Position numbers and translations under genes: made by a program. DNA of 32,366 bases. Source: Tolumonas sp. Lineage in GTDB: Bacteria; Pseudomonadota; Gammaproteobacteria; Enterobacterales; Aeromonadaceae. The notes under the pieces are model-generated. The model did no database searches, was not told where the DNA came from, and saw only the letters and a list, made by a program, of their open reading frames with translations. Below, one piece after another: positions 25,255-32,366 of the stretch. The stretch lies in contig JAQUHG010000007.1 of assembly GCA_028683735.1 (NCBI GenBank), positions 1 to 32,366 on the forward strand, read 5' to 3'. Each line of letters begins with the position of its first letter. The first letter of the stretch is position 1.

Positions 25255-25608
25255 TTAGGTGCGTGTAGTTGTAGAAGTGGAAGTAGCACTATTATTGTTG
25301 CTACTTGAAGAAGCAACAGCAACAGCTGCACCTACTGCCGCCGCTGCAGCAACACCCGCCGCAACGGCACCTGCAGTAATGCCACCAACCGCAGCGGCAC
25401 TCGCGGCAGCGGCACCAGCTGCACCAGCTGCACCAGCACCAGCACCCGCACCCGCACCAGCTGCACCAGCACCAGCACCAGCACCAACGCCAGTACCAGT
25501 ACCGCCAGCACCAGCACCAGCACCAGCACCAGCACCAGCACCAGCATCAGCCATTGCATTGGTAGATAACAACAATGCTGCAACTATTGCAATTAAGCCA
25601 TTTTTCAT
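25255..25608 (-). CDS. yjbE: YjbE/GfcA-like small secreted Gly-Ala-rich protein
   Basis: The ATG at 25606-25608 has GAGG 8 bases upstream and begins a clear signal peptide, [20 protein letters not shown], cleaved near residue 20. The mature 97 residues are low complexity: long Gly-Ala repeats, then alanine-rich hydrophobic stretches ([19 protein letters not shown]), then a Ser/Asn/Thr tail ending [15 protein letters not shown]. coli YjbE and GfcA share this plan (signal peptide, small residues, Thr-rich tail), and the gene stands first in the yjbEFGH set, as there. The Gly-Ala part is far longer than in the E. coli protein as I recall it. A longer frame starting at 25728 overlaps wzz and is rejected. 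The function is unknown in the whole family. Confidence 0.85.
   Translation of the reverse strand: MKNGLIAIVAALLLSTNAMADAGAGAGAGAGAGAGGTGTGVGAGAGAGAAGAGAGAGAGAAGAAGAAAASAAAVGGITAGAVAAGVAAAAAVGAAVAVASSSSNNNSATSTSTTTRT
25433..25547 (-). repeat. Hexanucleotide tandem repeat encoding Gly-Ala in yjbE
   Basis: Forward-strand units CAGCAC/CACCAG recur through this stretch. At least six perfect CAGCAC copies run in a row from 25506 to 25541, with degenerate units (CCCGCA, CTGCAC) to the left. Each unit encodes one Gly-Ala pair, so copy-number change keeps the frame. Confidence 0.8.
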
Positions 25609-25690
25609 GAGACAACCTCTCTGTTTATGTTGTAAGTACAACAGGTTGAAACATCGCTTAAAAAACAAGCCATATTTCGCCCTTCTTTTA

Positions 25691-26674
25691 TTACACCGCA
25701 ACGGATTTATTGCGGCGATTTGCAGCATATTTGATTAAGGCAATGATTACGCCGAACATCCCCCCTAATATGCCGCCCAAAATAACAATCAATGCTCGTT
25801 TTGGTTTGGTTTTTTCTTCAGCAACAACGGCTGGGTCTAATGTTTTAAACACATATTCAGGGTTGACTTCAGACAGCATTAGTGTTTTCGTTTGTTGTTC
25901 AATCAATTGATAAAACACAGACTGCATATCAGCCACAGCGGTTTTTTCCAGCTGTTTTTTCAAATATTCAATATTGCGTTTTGCATCTATTTGATCCCGA
26001 TTTTTCATATAATTGTTTAAATCGGCAACAAACCAGTCAACCCACTGTTTTGCTATTGATGGCGAATAATAATCAACAGTTACCGTAACAAATCCACTTT
26101 TTTTATCCTGAACAACACTGATAATTTTGCTGATTTCTTTATATAGTTCCCAGTTAGTTGGTTCAACTGATTTACCATTTGCTACTTTTCTAATCCAGCG
26201 CTGATCGGCTTTATCATATATATCAGCATCAATTACCAACTCATTGGTCGTTTTATCCATACCTTTTACCGCCATAAGCGGTACTTCTAATTTATGCTCA
26301 CGAACGAATCGCGTCATAAATTGCCGGGAACCGGCGATTTCAACAGCAACAGCAGTTTTATCAGCACCACCACCACTAAGATTGACACCAGCCAATGAAG
26401 CCAAGCCACCAAACTGACTGGCCAAAGCAGAAAGCCCCCCCCCCCGTTGTTCCTCTGATGGTGCCAGTGTCGCTGTCGACGTATAAATATTTGGCAGAAA
26501 TATAGCAACAACAACAGCAATCGCTACACTGAAAAATGTCGTAGCAATAATCAGCCATTTGCGCTGCCAGATTGCCTGCCAAAGTTCCAGTAAGTCTATT
26601 TCATCACTATCGCTTTGCGTTGATAAATAGGCTACTGCCGGAATATGGCGGTTGGATGATGGATCCTGATTCAT
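25691..26674 (-). CDS. wzz: Chain-length determinant protein Wzz
   Basis: An inner-membrane polysaccharide co-polymerase of 327 residues that sets modal chain length of Wzy-made polymer. Two membrane segments frame a periplasmic domain: TM1 at about 40-60 (WLIIATTFFSVAIAVVVAIFL) and TM2 at about 293-313 (ALIVILGGILGGMFGVIIAL). The N-terminus has DEIDLLELWQAIWQRKW, the usual Wzz entry motif, and the first periplasmic residues are PNIYTSTATLAPSEEQ. After TM2 there is only a short basic tail, with no kinase domain, so it is Wzz rather than Wzc. Codons 77-80 (Arg-Gly-Gly-Gly) are encoded by CGG plus further Gs, giving an uninterrupted run of 11 G residues on the coding strand. The gene follows the Wza-like gene by 66 bp that include a hairpin. 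Confidence 0.93.
   Translation of the reverse strand: MNQDPSSNRHIPAVAYLSTQSDSDEIDLLELWQAIWQRKWLIIATTFFSVAIAVVVAIFLPNIYTSTATLAPSEEQRGGGLSALASQFGGLASLAGVNLSGGGADKTAVAVEIAGSRQFMTRFVREHKLEVPLMAVKGMDKTTNELVIDADIYDKADQRWIRKVANGKSVEPTNWELYKEISKIISVVQDKKSGFVTVTVDYYSPSIAKQWVDWFVADLNNYMKNRDQIDAKRNIEYLKKQLEKTAVADMQSVFYQLIEQQTKTLMLSEVNPEYVFKTLDPAVVAEEKTKPKRALIVILGGILGGMFGVIIALIKYAANRRNKSVAV
26435..26445. repeat. Poly-C/poly-G tract of 11 bases inside wzz
   Basis: Eleven consecutive C residues on the plus strand read as eleven G residues in wzz. The frame is intact at this length. One base gained or lost would shift the frame after residue 80 and remove the periplasmic domain and TM2. Confidence 0.95.
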
Positions 26675-26697
26675 CTTATAACTATTCCTAATTCGCG

Positions 26698-26720
26698 CAG
26701 GCCGAAAATATATCGGCCTG
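26698..26720 (-). other. Intercistronic hairpin between the Wza-like gene and wzz
   Basis: Perfect arms CAGGCCGA (26698-26705) and TCGGCCTG (26713-26720) enclose 7 bases. No U-run follows on the reverse strand, so a stabilising or processing role is more likely than termination. Confidence 0.5.
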
Positions 26721-26740
26721 AAATAAACGATATTGATAAA

Positions 26741-29350
26741 CTACTTAATAGCACTCCAGGCCACACCCAGCTGATACATCATTTGTGTTGCAGTGCTAAA
26801 TGTACTCAGGCTATCCATATAGTCAGTATCGAGAGGAACAACAATAGAATCTCCAGGTTCTAGATTCCGGGATTTACGGCTAAACCAATAATTGGAACTC
26901 GGTAACATGACCGAACCATCGGCTTTAATGACATAAGTACGATCTGTATCTGCCTGCTTTTTAGTACCACCAGCTCTTTCTATATAATCATCCATGCTAA
27001 AAGATGCATCAAAGGCTTGAGAGGATGGATATTGCACCTGCCCCATAATCGAGATCACATTCTGCATGGAAGGAATATAGACTTTGTCACCATTCTCCAG
27101 CATGACATCAGCTTGCTTATCACCATCTAAGATCGCTGGCATATTAATAGCGAGACGCCCAATTGCTTGCGTGTTTTCTAACTGATTAACCAATGACATG
27201 GCTTCTGTTGGCGGAACAGTGTAAGCCGCCGTTGCCGTCTGGCGTCTTAATGCCAAAGTTGAAATTTCCTGACGCATCTGATTACGCAGAAATTCAAGAC
27301 GCTGATTTTCAAGTTTACGCAGCTCTTCACGTGCAAAAATGGTTCCTTTCGGATTGGCATAGGTTGTTAGTCCACCTACACGCGAGATCAGCTGAGATAA
27401 GCTTTCACCGCGTTTTACGATGTAAGTGCCTGGGAATTTAACCTCACCAAATACTTGCACTGTAGCCTCTTCACGCCAGTCAGGATGAGGCAAAACATTC
27501 ATGCTGTCTTTTGACAATACCAATGGTGATGTTGTCTTATTCATCGCATCACGTAAATCAATTCGCTGATGAGATAAGTTAATTGAATTTAATTGTTCAT
27601 TAATCCGTGATAGTTCGACAACATAAGCAGACTCCTGCAAACCACCTGCGGCGGTAATTAAATCAGCGGTATGCATTTGTGCTGTGATCGGATAAGTGCC
27701 AGGATATTTCACCTCACCGCGCACTTCAGCAATCTGCACCGGCTGACCACGGCTAGCCTGAAACTTAAGTCGTTCGATAATCGGGGCCAGCAATACCTGA
27801 CGACTACCAGAAACAGCAACATCGGTCGCTGTTATTTTGTCGCTGACATTCAGACCCAGTGGCTGATCGCCCGAGCTAAGTGTTTGACCGGTTTCTTTAT
27901 TTACCAAATCACCGCTATTGCTACTAAGCTGAACATTGCCTTTTGCAATCTGTTTATCCGTGTCTTTTGTCTGTAACGGGTTAGACACTGGTGGGTTAGC
28001 CGCCATATTTGCAGTAAAAATAAGAATTTGATCATGTGGCTGTAAAACCAGATCATCTAATCCACCCGGTGCGGTAATCGCTTTGCCAATGCTGAATTGT
28101 TCCACTTTTATATCATGACGGGCGTTGATTTCTCTGATCAGCAGGGAATAATCAAGATCGGCAACACCTTGTAAATCACGTGCTTTATTCTGGATTATCT
28201 GGCTGACTCGTAACCCTGGTTGATAGCTGTAAATGCCTTCATGGATAACAGCACCTTTTACAGAAATTGCCGTCGGGTTTTCAGTAGACACTGAATTAAC
28301 CGTGATGCTGTCACCGTCTTTAACAGCAAATGCCCCACCTTTGCCTGATGCATTGAGGTGATATACACGGTTACCTTGCTGAGTTGAGCGAACTACAGTT
28401 ACCTCCTGCAAGGCGCTCGCTTTGATCCCACCAGCCATATCTAGAACGTTGGTAAGAGAGGTTGCACCTGACAACTCATAAATGGCGGGACGTTTTACTA
28501 AACCAGAAACAGAAACCTCTTTCCCTTTTGGCGCAACAAATAAGGTATCACCCGCGGTTAAACGAATATCCTGACTGGTATCACCCGACAACAACATATT
28601 GTAGAGATCAACGTTCTGGATCACTTCCTTGCCACGCTTGACCTGAATATTCCGTAGCGAACCAACGGTATCTATACCACCAGCAATCAGTAGTGCCTGA
28701 GTGACGGTAGTTAACGCATTAACATTATATGCACCGGGTTTATACGCATCACCCATTACGAAAATTTGCATCGTGCGAAGTGAGCCAAACGTAATAGAAG
28801 ACTCCACACCGATATATTGTTTGGCAATGCGATTTTGTAAATCATCTTTTACTTCCTGAAACGTAAGCCCTGCGATATTGATCGGGCCTAATTTAGGAAA
28901 ATCAATTGAGCCTTCACGGCCAACCATCATAGATAAGCTACTATTTTCTTTACCAAATAATTGCACTTTTATCTCATCTCCCGGCCCAACGATATAATCA
29001 TCAGGAACAGGGATATCACCAACCGGTGCTAATGATGTTGGCTGACCAGCAAAAATGTTATAACCAAAAGGTTGCAATTTCTGATTGTCGCTGCCAGATC
29101 GCTGGCTAACTTGTTCTGGTTTTATTTCCCGGGGTTGTATCGTGGGTGCCGCAACAACCGGTACAGAAGCTTTAGAACTGCCAGTAATACTGTTCAGATC
29201 CACCCCATATTGCGCAGCCAGCGCTTGCTGCTGAGCAGCAGGCAGCTGTTTAAATTGTGCCAGCATCGCCGGTGAGATATCTGCAGCCACGCCGGAACCT
29301 GCCAGCAAGGCTGTCAGCAAAAACGTGATAGACAACGTCTTGGTTTTCAT
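26741..29350 (-). CDS. Long Wza-like polysaccharide export protein with several SLBB domains
   Basis: An exported protein of 869 residues, over twice the size of E. coli Wza. It has a signal peptide (FLLTALLAGSGVAA, cleavage near 22) but no lipobox cysteine. After a Gln/Pro-rich linker comes the polysaccharide-export domain with DDYIVGPGDEIKVQLFG (about 117-133), then SLBB-like repeats beginning IFVMGDAYKPGAYNV, VSVSGLVKRPAIYELSG, ISVKGAVIHEGIYSY, AEVRGEVKYPGTYPI, VQVFGEVKFPGTYIV and ISIMGQVQYPSSQAF. It is of the OtnA/WbfF type known from Vibrio O-antigen capsule loci. It should form or line the periplasmic/outer-membrane export channel. The ATG has AGGAT 8 bases upstream. It lies between wzi and wzz. 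Confidence 0.92.
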   Translation of the reverse strand: MKTKTLSITFLLTALLAGSGVAADISPAMLAQFKQLPAAQQQALAAQYGVDLNSITGSSKASVPVVAAPTIQPREIKPEQVSQRSGSDNQKLQPFGYNIFAGQPTSLAPVGDIPVPDDYIVGPGDEIKVQLFGKENSSLSMMVGREGSIDFPKLGPINIAGLTFQEVKDDLQNRIAKQYIGVESSITFGSLRTMQIFVMGDAYKPGAYNVNALTTVTQALLIAGGIDTVGSLRNIQVKRGKEVIQNVDLYNMLLSGDTSQDIRLTAGDTLFVAPKGKEVSVSGLVKRPAIYELSGATSLTNVLDMAGGIKASALQEVTVVRSTQQGNRVYHLNASGKGGAFAVKDGDSITVNSVSTENPTAISVKGAVIHEGIYSYQPGLRVSQIIQNKARDLQGVADLDYSLLIREINARHDIKVEQFSIGKAITAPGGLDDLVLQPHDQILIFTANMAANPPVSNPLQTKDTDKQIAKGNVQLSSNSGDLVNKETGQTLSSGDQPLGLNVSDKITATDVAVSGSRQVLLAPIIERLKFQASRGQPVQIAEVRGEVKYPGTYPITAQMHTADLITAAGGLQESAYVVELSRINEQLNSINLSHQRIDLRDAMNKTTSPLVLSKDSMNVLPHPDWREEATVQVFGEVKFPGTYIVKRGESLSQLISRVGGLTTYANPKGTIFAREELRKLENQRLEFLRNQMRQEISTLALRRQTATAAYTVPPTEAMSLVNQLENTQAIGRLAINMPAILDGDKQADVMLENGDKVYIPSMQNVISIMGQVQYPSSQAFDASFSMDDYIERAGGTKKQADTDRTYVIKADGSVMLPSSNYWFSRKSRNLEPGDSIVVPLDTDYMDSLSTFSTATQMMYQLGVAWSAIK

Positions 29351-29374
29351 CCGATAAGATCCTGTTGTAGTTGG

Positions 29375-30718
29375 TTACTTGAAACGATATTCATAGTTAA
29401 TGCCAAAATTATTACGATCCTGACCAGATACTTTTTGATCCATGACCGATATATTCAATGTGACTAATCCAGCTAACGCTGGTTGTTTAAATTGAGAGGT
29501 TATACGCTGAATTTGATCATCATTTAATGAGGTGAGATGCCAGAATAAAGCCAATTGCTGTTCTGTAGAAAATTGCCAGTAACTGCCAATACTTAATTCT
29601 TTGTCTGCCGGAATACTGATAATTGCAGTTCGTTTATGTCGTAAGGTCTGCTGATAAAAATTACTGGCAGTCTCTTGTTGCACTGCATATTCAACTACCG
29701 CTCGCATTGATTGTTTACCCAGCAACCACTGGGCATCAGCACCTGTCATTTGATATTTTAACGAATCATTACGAGCTCGGCCTTGCTCACCATAAATGCC
29801 GCCGGCACCTTGCCACGGTAAACGAGAAGAAATTCTGGCATCGATGGAATAAAGACCATTGTTATTATCAGGGGTAACAGCATTCAGCCATTCTCCTGCT
29901 TTATTTACCGCGCCATCATTACCAAACCAAGATTTGTAAGTAGCCCCCATCTGTAGATATGAGGTAGGTCGCAATGCCAGCCGAGAAGCAGAGAGATAGT
30001 CATCTGCAATGTTGTTATCTTGTTTGGCAATTAGTGTTTCAAACCATAATGCCCCCAACAATGGCACCTGAGGTTGCTGATAGCTAAAAGAGAATGCCGG
30101 TAACGGATAAGATTGTTGGGCTATTCCACTACTATGCTGCCAGCCCGGCCCCCACCAGCGTTCAAGCCAGCCAACACTTAAACTGATGTCGTGGCTTGCG
30201 ACTGCGAAATAACTGTTATCAAAATTCCAACGATCATTACTGACTTCTGCCTGCCGGTAACCTGAAGCCACTCGAAAAGCAAATTGATCAGCTATTATTT
30301 CATGACTGGCACTAATACCAGCCTTGGTTCGCAAATAACCACCAAAACCATTATTCCCAGCTTGTGAGTCTGTCGCACCAGTTATCGTCAGATGACTACG
30401 ACCACGCCCCAAACGTTCACTATCTAGTCGGTACTGTACATTACGATATGCCAATTCTTCTGCTTCAGACAAATGTTGTATATCAATCTGGCTGAATTGG
30501 TCAGAAAATAACGACCAACGTACTGGATAGGTATTCACCGGCATTAATAACAGACCGGAATCAGTCATAAATTGAAGATCAGAACGCAAAAAAGGATCGT
30601 CAGCTTCAACCCACGGTGACGTAAAAGCCTGATGGCTGGTCAACAAAGCACAGACGAATACAGGAATATGATTCTTTTTCAACTGGGTTTGCACAAAGTT
30701 AGATATTAGTTTTATCAA
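29375..30718 (-). CDS. wzi: Capsule assembly protein Wzi
   Basis: An outer-membrane beta-barrel lectin that holds capsule on the cell surface. The product (up to 447 residues) has a signal peptide (KKNHIPVFVCALLTSHQAFTS), the mature start PWVEADDPFLRSDLQFMTD, the family hallmark VGWLERWWGPGW, the segment YPLPAFSFSYQQPQVPLLG, and ends with the aromatic FGINYEYRFK expected of a barrel strand. No ATG is available before the signal peptide. Candidate starts are TTG at 30718 (GGGGCGG upstream, inside the ops element), GTG at 30694 and TTG at 30682; the last two give a shorter, more typical signal peptide but lack a ribosome site. The reported start is the longest. It is the first gene of the RfaH-type operon. 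Confidence 0.9.
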   Translation of the reverse strand: MIKLISNFVQTQLKKNHIPVFVCALLTSHQAFTSPWVEADDPFLRSDLQFMTDSGLLLMPVNTYPVRWSLFSDQFSQIDIQHLSEAEELAYRNVQYRLDSERLGRGRSHLTITGATDSQAGNNGFGGYLRTKAGISASHEIIADQFAFRVASGYRQAEVSNDRWNFDNSYFAVASHDISLSVGWLERWWGPGWQHSSGIAQQSYPLPAFSFSYQQPQVPLLGALWFETLIAKQDNNIADDYLSASRLALRPTSYLQMGATYKSWFGNDGAVNKAGEWLNAVTPDNNNGLYSIDARISSRLPWQGAGGIYGEQGRARNDSLKYQMTGADAQWLLGKQSMRAVVEYAVQQETASNFYQQTLRHKRTAIISIPADKELSIGSYWQFSTEQQLALFWHLTSLNDDQIQRITSQFKQPALAGLVTLNISVMDQKVSGQDRNNFGINYEYRFK

Positions 30719-30755
30719 GGTACGCTACCGCCCCTGGCTTACCGCTGCCACACTG
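30719..30755 (-). promoter_or_regulatory. JUMPstart sequence with ops element (RfaH recruitment site)
   Basis: The reverse strand carries CAGTG at its start, AAGCCAGGGGCGGTAGCGTA in its core, and thus the complete ops motif GGCGGTAGCGT (30721-30732). JUMPstart/ops makes RNA polymerase pause and load the antiterminator RfaH, allowing transcription of long polysaccharide operons. Here it ends next to the first possible wzi start codon and precedes a gene series of about 27 kb. galE lies upstream of it. No convincing promoter was found in the 67 bp between galE and this element, so transcripts may start upstream of galE. Confidence 0.93.
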
Positions 30756-30822
30756 CGGATGAAACACAAATGTTGAGGAATCGCCCTGTAAGCGGGAAAT
30801 CCCTGATGCAATAAAAATAAAT

Positions 30823-31836
30823 TTATCCTTGATAACCGTTAGGATTTTTTAACTGCCAGTTCCATGTATCCTGCATCATATCTTGCAGGCCAAGTTCGGC
30901 TTTCCAGCCTAAATCATTTGCAGCATAAGCAGGGTCAGCCCAGCATTCAGCAATATCACCAGGGCGGCGTTCAACAATCTGATAAGCGATCTGTCTACCG
31001 GAGGCCTGTTCAAATGCCTGGATCATTTCCAGTACTGAGTACCCTTGGCCTGTGCCCAAATTATAGGTCAACACACCGCGCTCATGTTTGATGCGTTCAA
31101 TTGCTTTAAGATGACCAATTGCCAGATCAACTACATGAATATAATCGCGCACGCCAGTGCCATCTGGTGTCGGATAATCGTTGCCGAATATTGAAAGCTG
31201 AGGTAAACGACCGATGGCAACCTGGCTGATGAATGGTAAAAGATTGTTAGGAATACCGTTCGGATCTTCTCCCATTGTGCCCGATGGATGCGCACCTACT
31301 GGGTTAAAATAACGTAGTAAAACAATCCCCCAACGAGGGTCTGACTTAGATAAATCGCGGAGAATTTCTTCTACCATCAGTTTACTTCGACCATAAGGGT
31401 TGGTAGCAGAAAGAGGAAATATCTCGGTAATAGGCACCGAATACGGGTCACCATAGACAGTAGCTGAAGAGCTGAACACTAAATCAAAAACACCCGCCTG
31501 TTGCATGGCATCACACAACGTTAACGTGGCAGCGATATTGTTTTGGTAATATTTCAGCGGAAGACGCGTCGATTCACCTACAGCTTTCAAGCCTGCAAAG
31601 TGAATAACGGATTCAATAGAGTAATTACTGAATAATCTCTGTAAAGCGATAGCATCTCTGACATCAATTTCATAAAACGCAGGCTTTTTGCCTGTCAACG
31701 CAAAGATGCGATTCAAAACTTCTGGATGAGAATTACAGAAGTTGTCCGCAATAACCACCTCATAGCCAGCATTCAGAAGCTCAACAACGGTATGGCTCCC
31801 GATATAACCAGCACCGCCAGTAACCAGAATTGTCAT
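30823..31836 (-). CDS. galE: UDP-glucose 4-epimerase
   Basis: GalE interconverts UDP-glucose and UDP-galactose (some homologues also the N-acetyl forms) in the cytosol. The 337 residues match the family (338 in E. coli). Visible are the NAD loop VTGGAGYIGSHTV (4-16), HFAGLKAVGES, FSSSATVYGDP, NPYGRSKLMVEEIL with the catalytic Tyr and Lys, LLRYFNPVGAHPSG and YNLGTGQGYSVLEMI. The ATG has AAGAG 8 bases upstream. It supplies UDP-galactose, the likely substrate of WbaP. It stands before the ops element and may be co-transcribed with the operon or only share its entry promoter. The 141 bp upstream (31837-31977) hold no clear gene. Confidence 0.96.
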   Translation of the reverse strand: MTILVTGGAGYIGSHTVVELLNAGYEVVIADNFCNSHPEVLNRIFALTGKKPAFYEIDVRDAIALQRLFSNYSIESVIHFAGLKAVGESTRLPLKYYQNNIAATLTLCDAMQQAGVFDLVFSSSATVYGDPYSVPITEIFPLSATNPYGRSKLMVEEILRDLSKSDPRWGIVLLRYFNPVGAHPSGTMGEDPNGIPNNLLPFISQVAIGRLPQLSIFGNDYPTPDGTGVRDYIHVVDLAIGHLKAIERIKHERGVLTYNLGTGQGYSVLEMIQAFEQASGRQIAYQIVERRPGDIAECWADPAYAANDLGWKAELGLQDMMQDTWNWQLKNPNGYQG

Positions 31837-31977
31837 ATTTGTGCTCTTTGTTAGCTAATCCATAACTATTTTTGTGATGTACATCCTGTATCTACGTCAT
31901 TGTAACCAGATACAAAAAGATTAGCTATTTGTTTAGCTTCAGCTCAAAGGTATACCAACTCTTTAACACAAACAAAT

Positions 31978-32366
31978 CTACTCGATAACAAACGAAATCT
32001 TATTAACCAATCCATGATCATCGATGACACTAATACGATGTGAACCGATATGCTCGAAGGCGATGCGAATAGTCTGGTTATTTTGGGTTGTACCGACTAG
32101 GCTTTGATCTTTGAACCAATAGTGAATCCCCTGCCCGCCTGATGCTTTAACTGAAATAATGAGGGAACTGGCTCCTAATTTGCGAATTGCAGCCCCCTCT
32201 TTTACACCACTAATCAGGAGCTGGCTTTGTAATTGTGTTTCAATAACAGGGCAATCGGGGGACACGGGCGGTAAACGATTTTCCCGCCACTCTCGTGCTG
32301 GTAACCATGGTTCCAGTATCGCAGGCCACAGCTGAAGTGTTTGCTATGTTGAATAAGTACACTCGG
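31978..32366 (-). pseudogene. pbpC: Penicillin-binding protein 1C C-terminal part, with an in-frame stop (5' end outside window)
   Basis: The reverse-strand frame reads LQLWPAILEPWLPAREW, then RLPPVSPDCP and a C-terminal beta domain with VKASGGQGIHYWFKDQSLV and HRISVIDDHGLVNKISF. This is the BiPBP_C domain that ends PBP1C, a bifunctional transglycosylase/transpeptidase-like protein of the periplasmic side. The same frame meets a TAG codon at 32344-32346, before the window edge. The similarity to PBP1C clearly starts right after it, so the gene looks interrupted by a nonsense codon or a nearby frameshift. A short product could start at the GTG at 32263-32265 (95 residues), but it would be only the tail domain. 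Alternatively the upstream gene ends here and this is a remnant. About 20 bases before the stop are visible, too few to decide. Confidence 0.55.

Noticed and set aside
25433-25547. Repeat array that could suggest CRISPR
   Set aside because: The units are contiguous 6-bp coding repeats without spacers, and no cas genes are present.
25609-25728. N-terminal extension of yjbE overlapping wzz
   Set aside because: It would place 40 residues before an evident signal peptide. The ATG at 25608 has a good ribosome site.
25259-25738. Long plus-strand frame rich in Ala-Pro opposite yjbE
   Set aside because: It is the complement of the Gly-Ala repeat, which keeps all frames free of stops. It has no ribosome site, and the minus-strand gene has a signal peptide and family match.

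Overview
This looks like chromosome from a gammaproteobacterium, probably Aeromonadales (Tolumonas- or Aeromonas-like). That placement is inferred from overall protein character, not from a search. The window is essentially one surface-polysaccharide (O-antigen and/or O-antigen capsule) locus between housekeeping genes. At the left edge are queA (partial) and rpiA, which are divergent. At the right edge are galE and the C-terminal end of a pbpC-like gene (penicillin-binding protein 1C) that contains an in-frame stop codon.

Almost everything between them is transcribed right to left. About 100 bp after galE there is a clear JUMPstart/ops element (30719-30755) that directly abutts the start of wzi. 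From there a tightly packed, about 27 kb gene series runs to a strong hairpin terminator (3695-3733) after rmlB. The order of transcription is as follows. (1) Envelope export and assembly: wzi, a long multi-SLBB Wza-like exporter, wzz, and yjbE-yjbF-yjbG-yjbH (GfcA-D). (2) CDP-3,6-dideoxyhexose synthesis: ascD(rfbI)-rfbF-rfbG-rfbH, then an RmlC-like epimerase and an SDR reductase, which together fit CDP-ascarylose. (3) A strongly AT-rich core: wzx, a GT2 glycosyltransferase, wzy, and two rhamnosyltransferase-like GT2 enzymes. (4) wbaP, the initiating sugar-phosphate transferase, and a PglL/WaaL-type ligase. (5) dTDP-L-rhamnose synthesis, in the order rmlD-rmlA-rmlC-rmlB. Beyond the terminator lie an orphan gene of unknown function with its own promoter and terminators, and a second, WecA/WbpL-type initiating transferase.

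Taken together, the genes predict a Wzx/Wzy-dependent repeat unit. It would start with a hexose-1-phosphate (probably Gal, with galE nearby) and contain one or two rhamnoses and probably a 3,6-dideoxyhexose, likely ascarylose. Wzz would set chain length. The Wza-like protein, Wzi and GfcB-D suggest export as an O-antigen capsule. No Wzb phosphatase or Wzc/Etk kinase is present in the window.

Points of most interest are an 11-base G tract inside wzz (a possible phase-variable contingency site), the ops element touching a non-ATG wzi start, the probable ascarylose pathway, the PglL-like ligase, the two initiating transferases (one with an altered Asp-Asp motif), the Gly-Ala hexanucleotide repeat in yjbE, and a perfect 15-bp inverted repeat upstream of wzy. 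No tRNA, rRNA, CRISPR array, transposase or phage gene was seen. No stretch longer than 300 bases lacks a gene.
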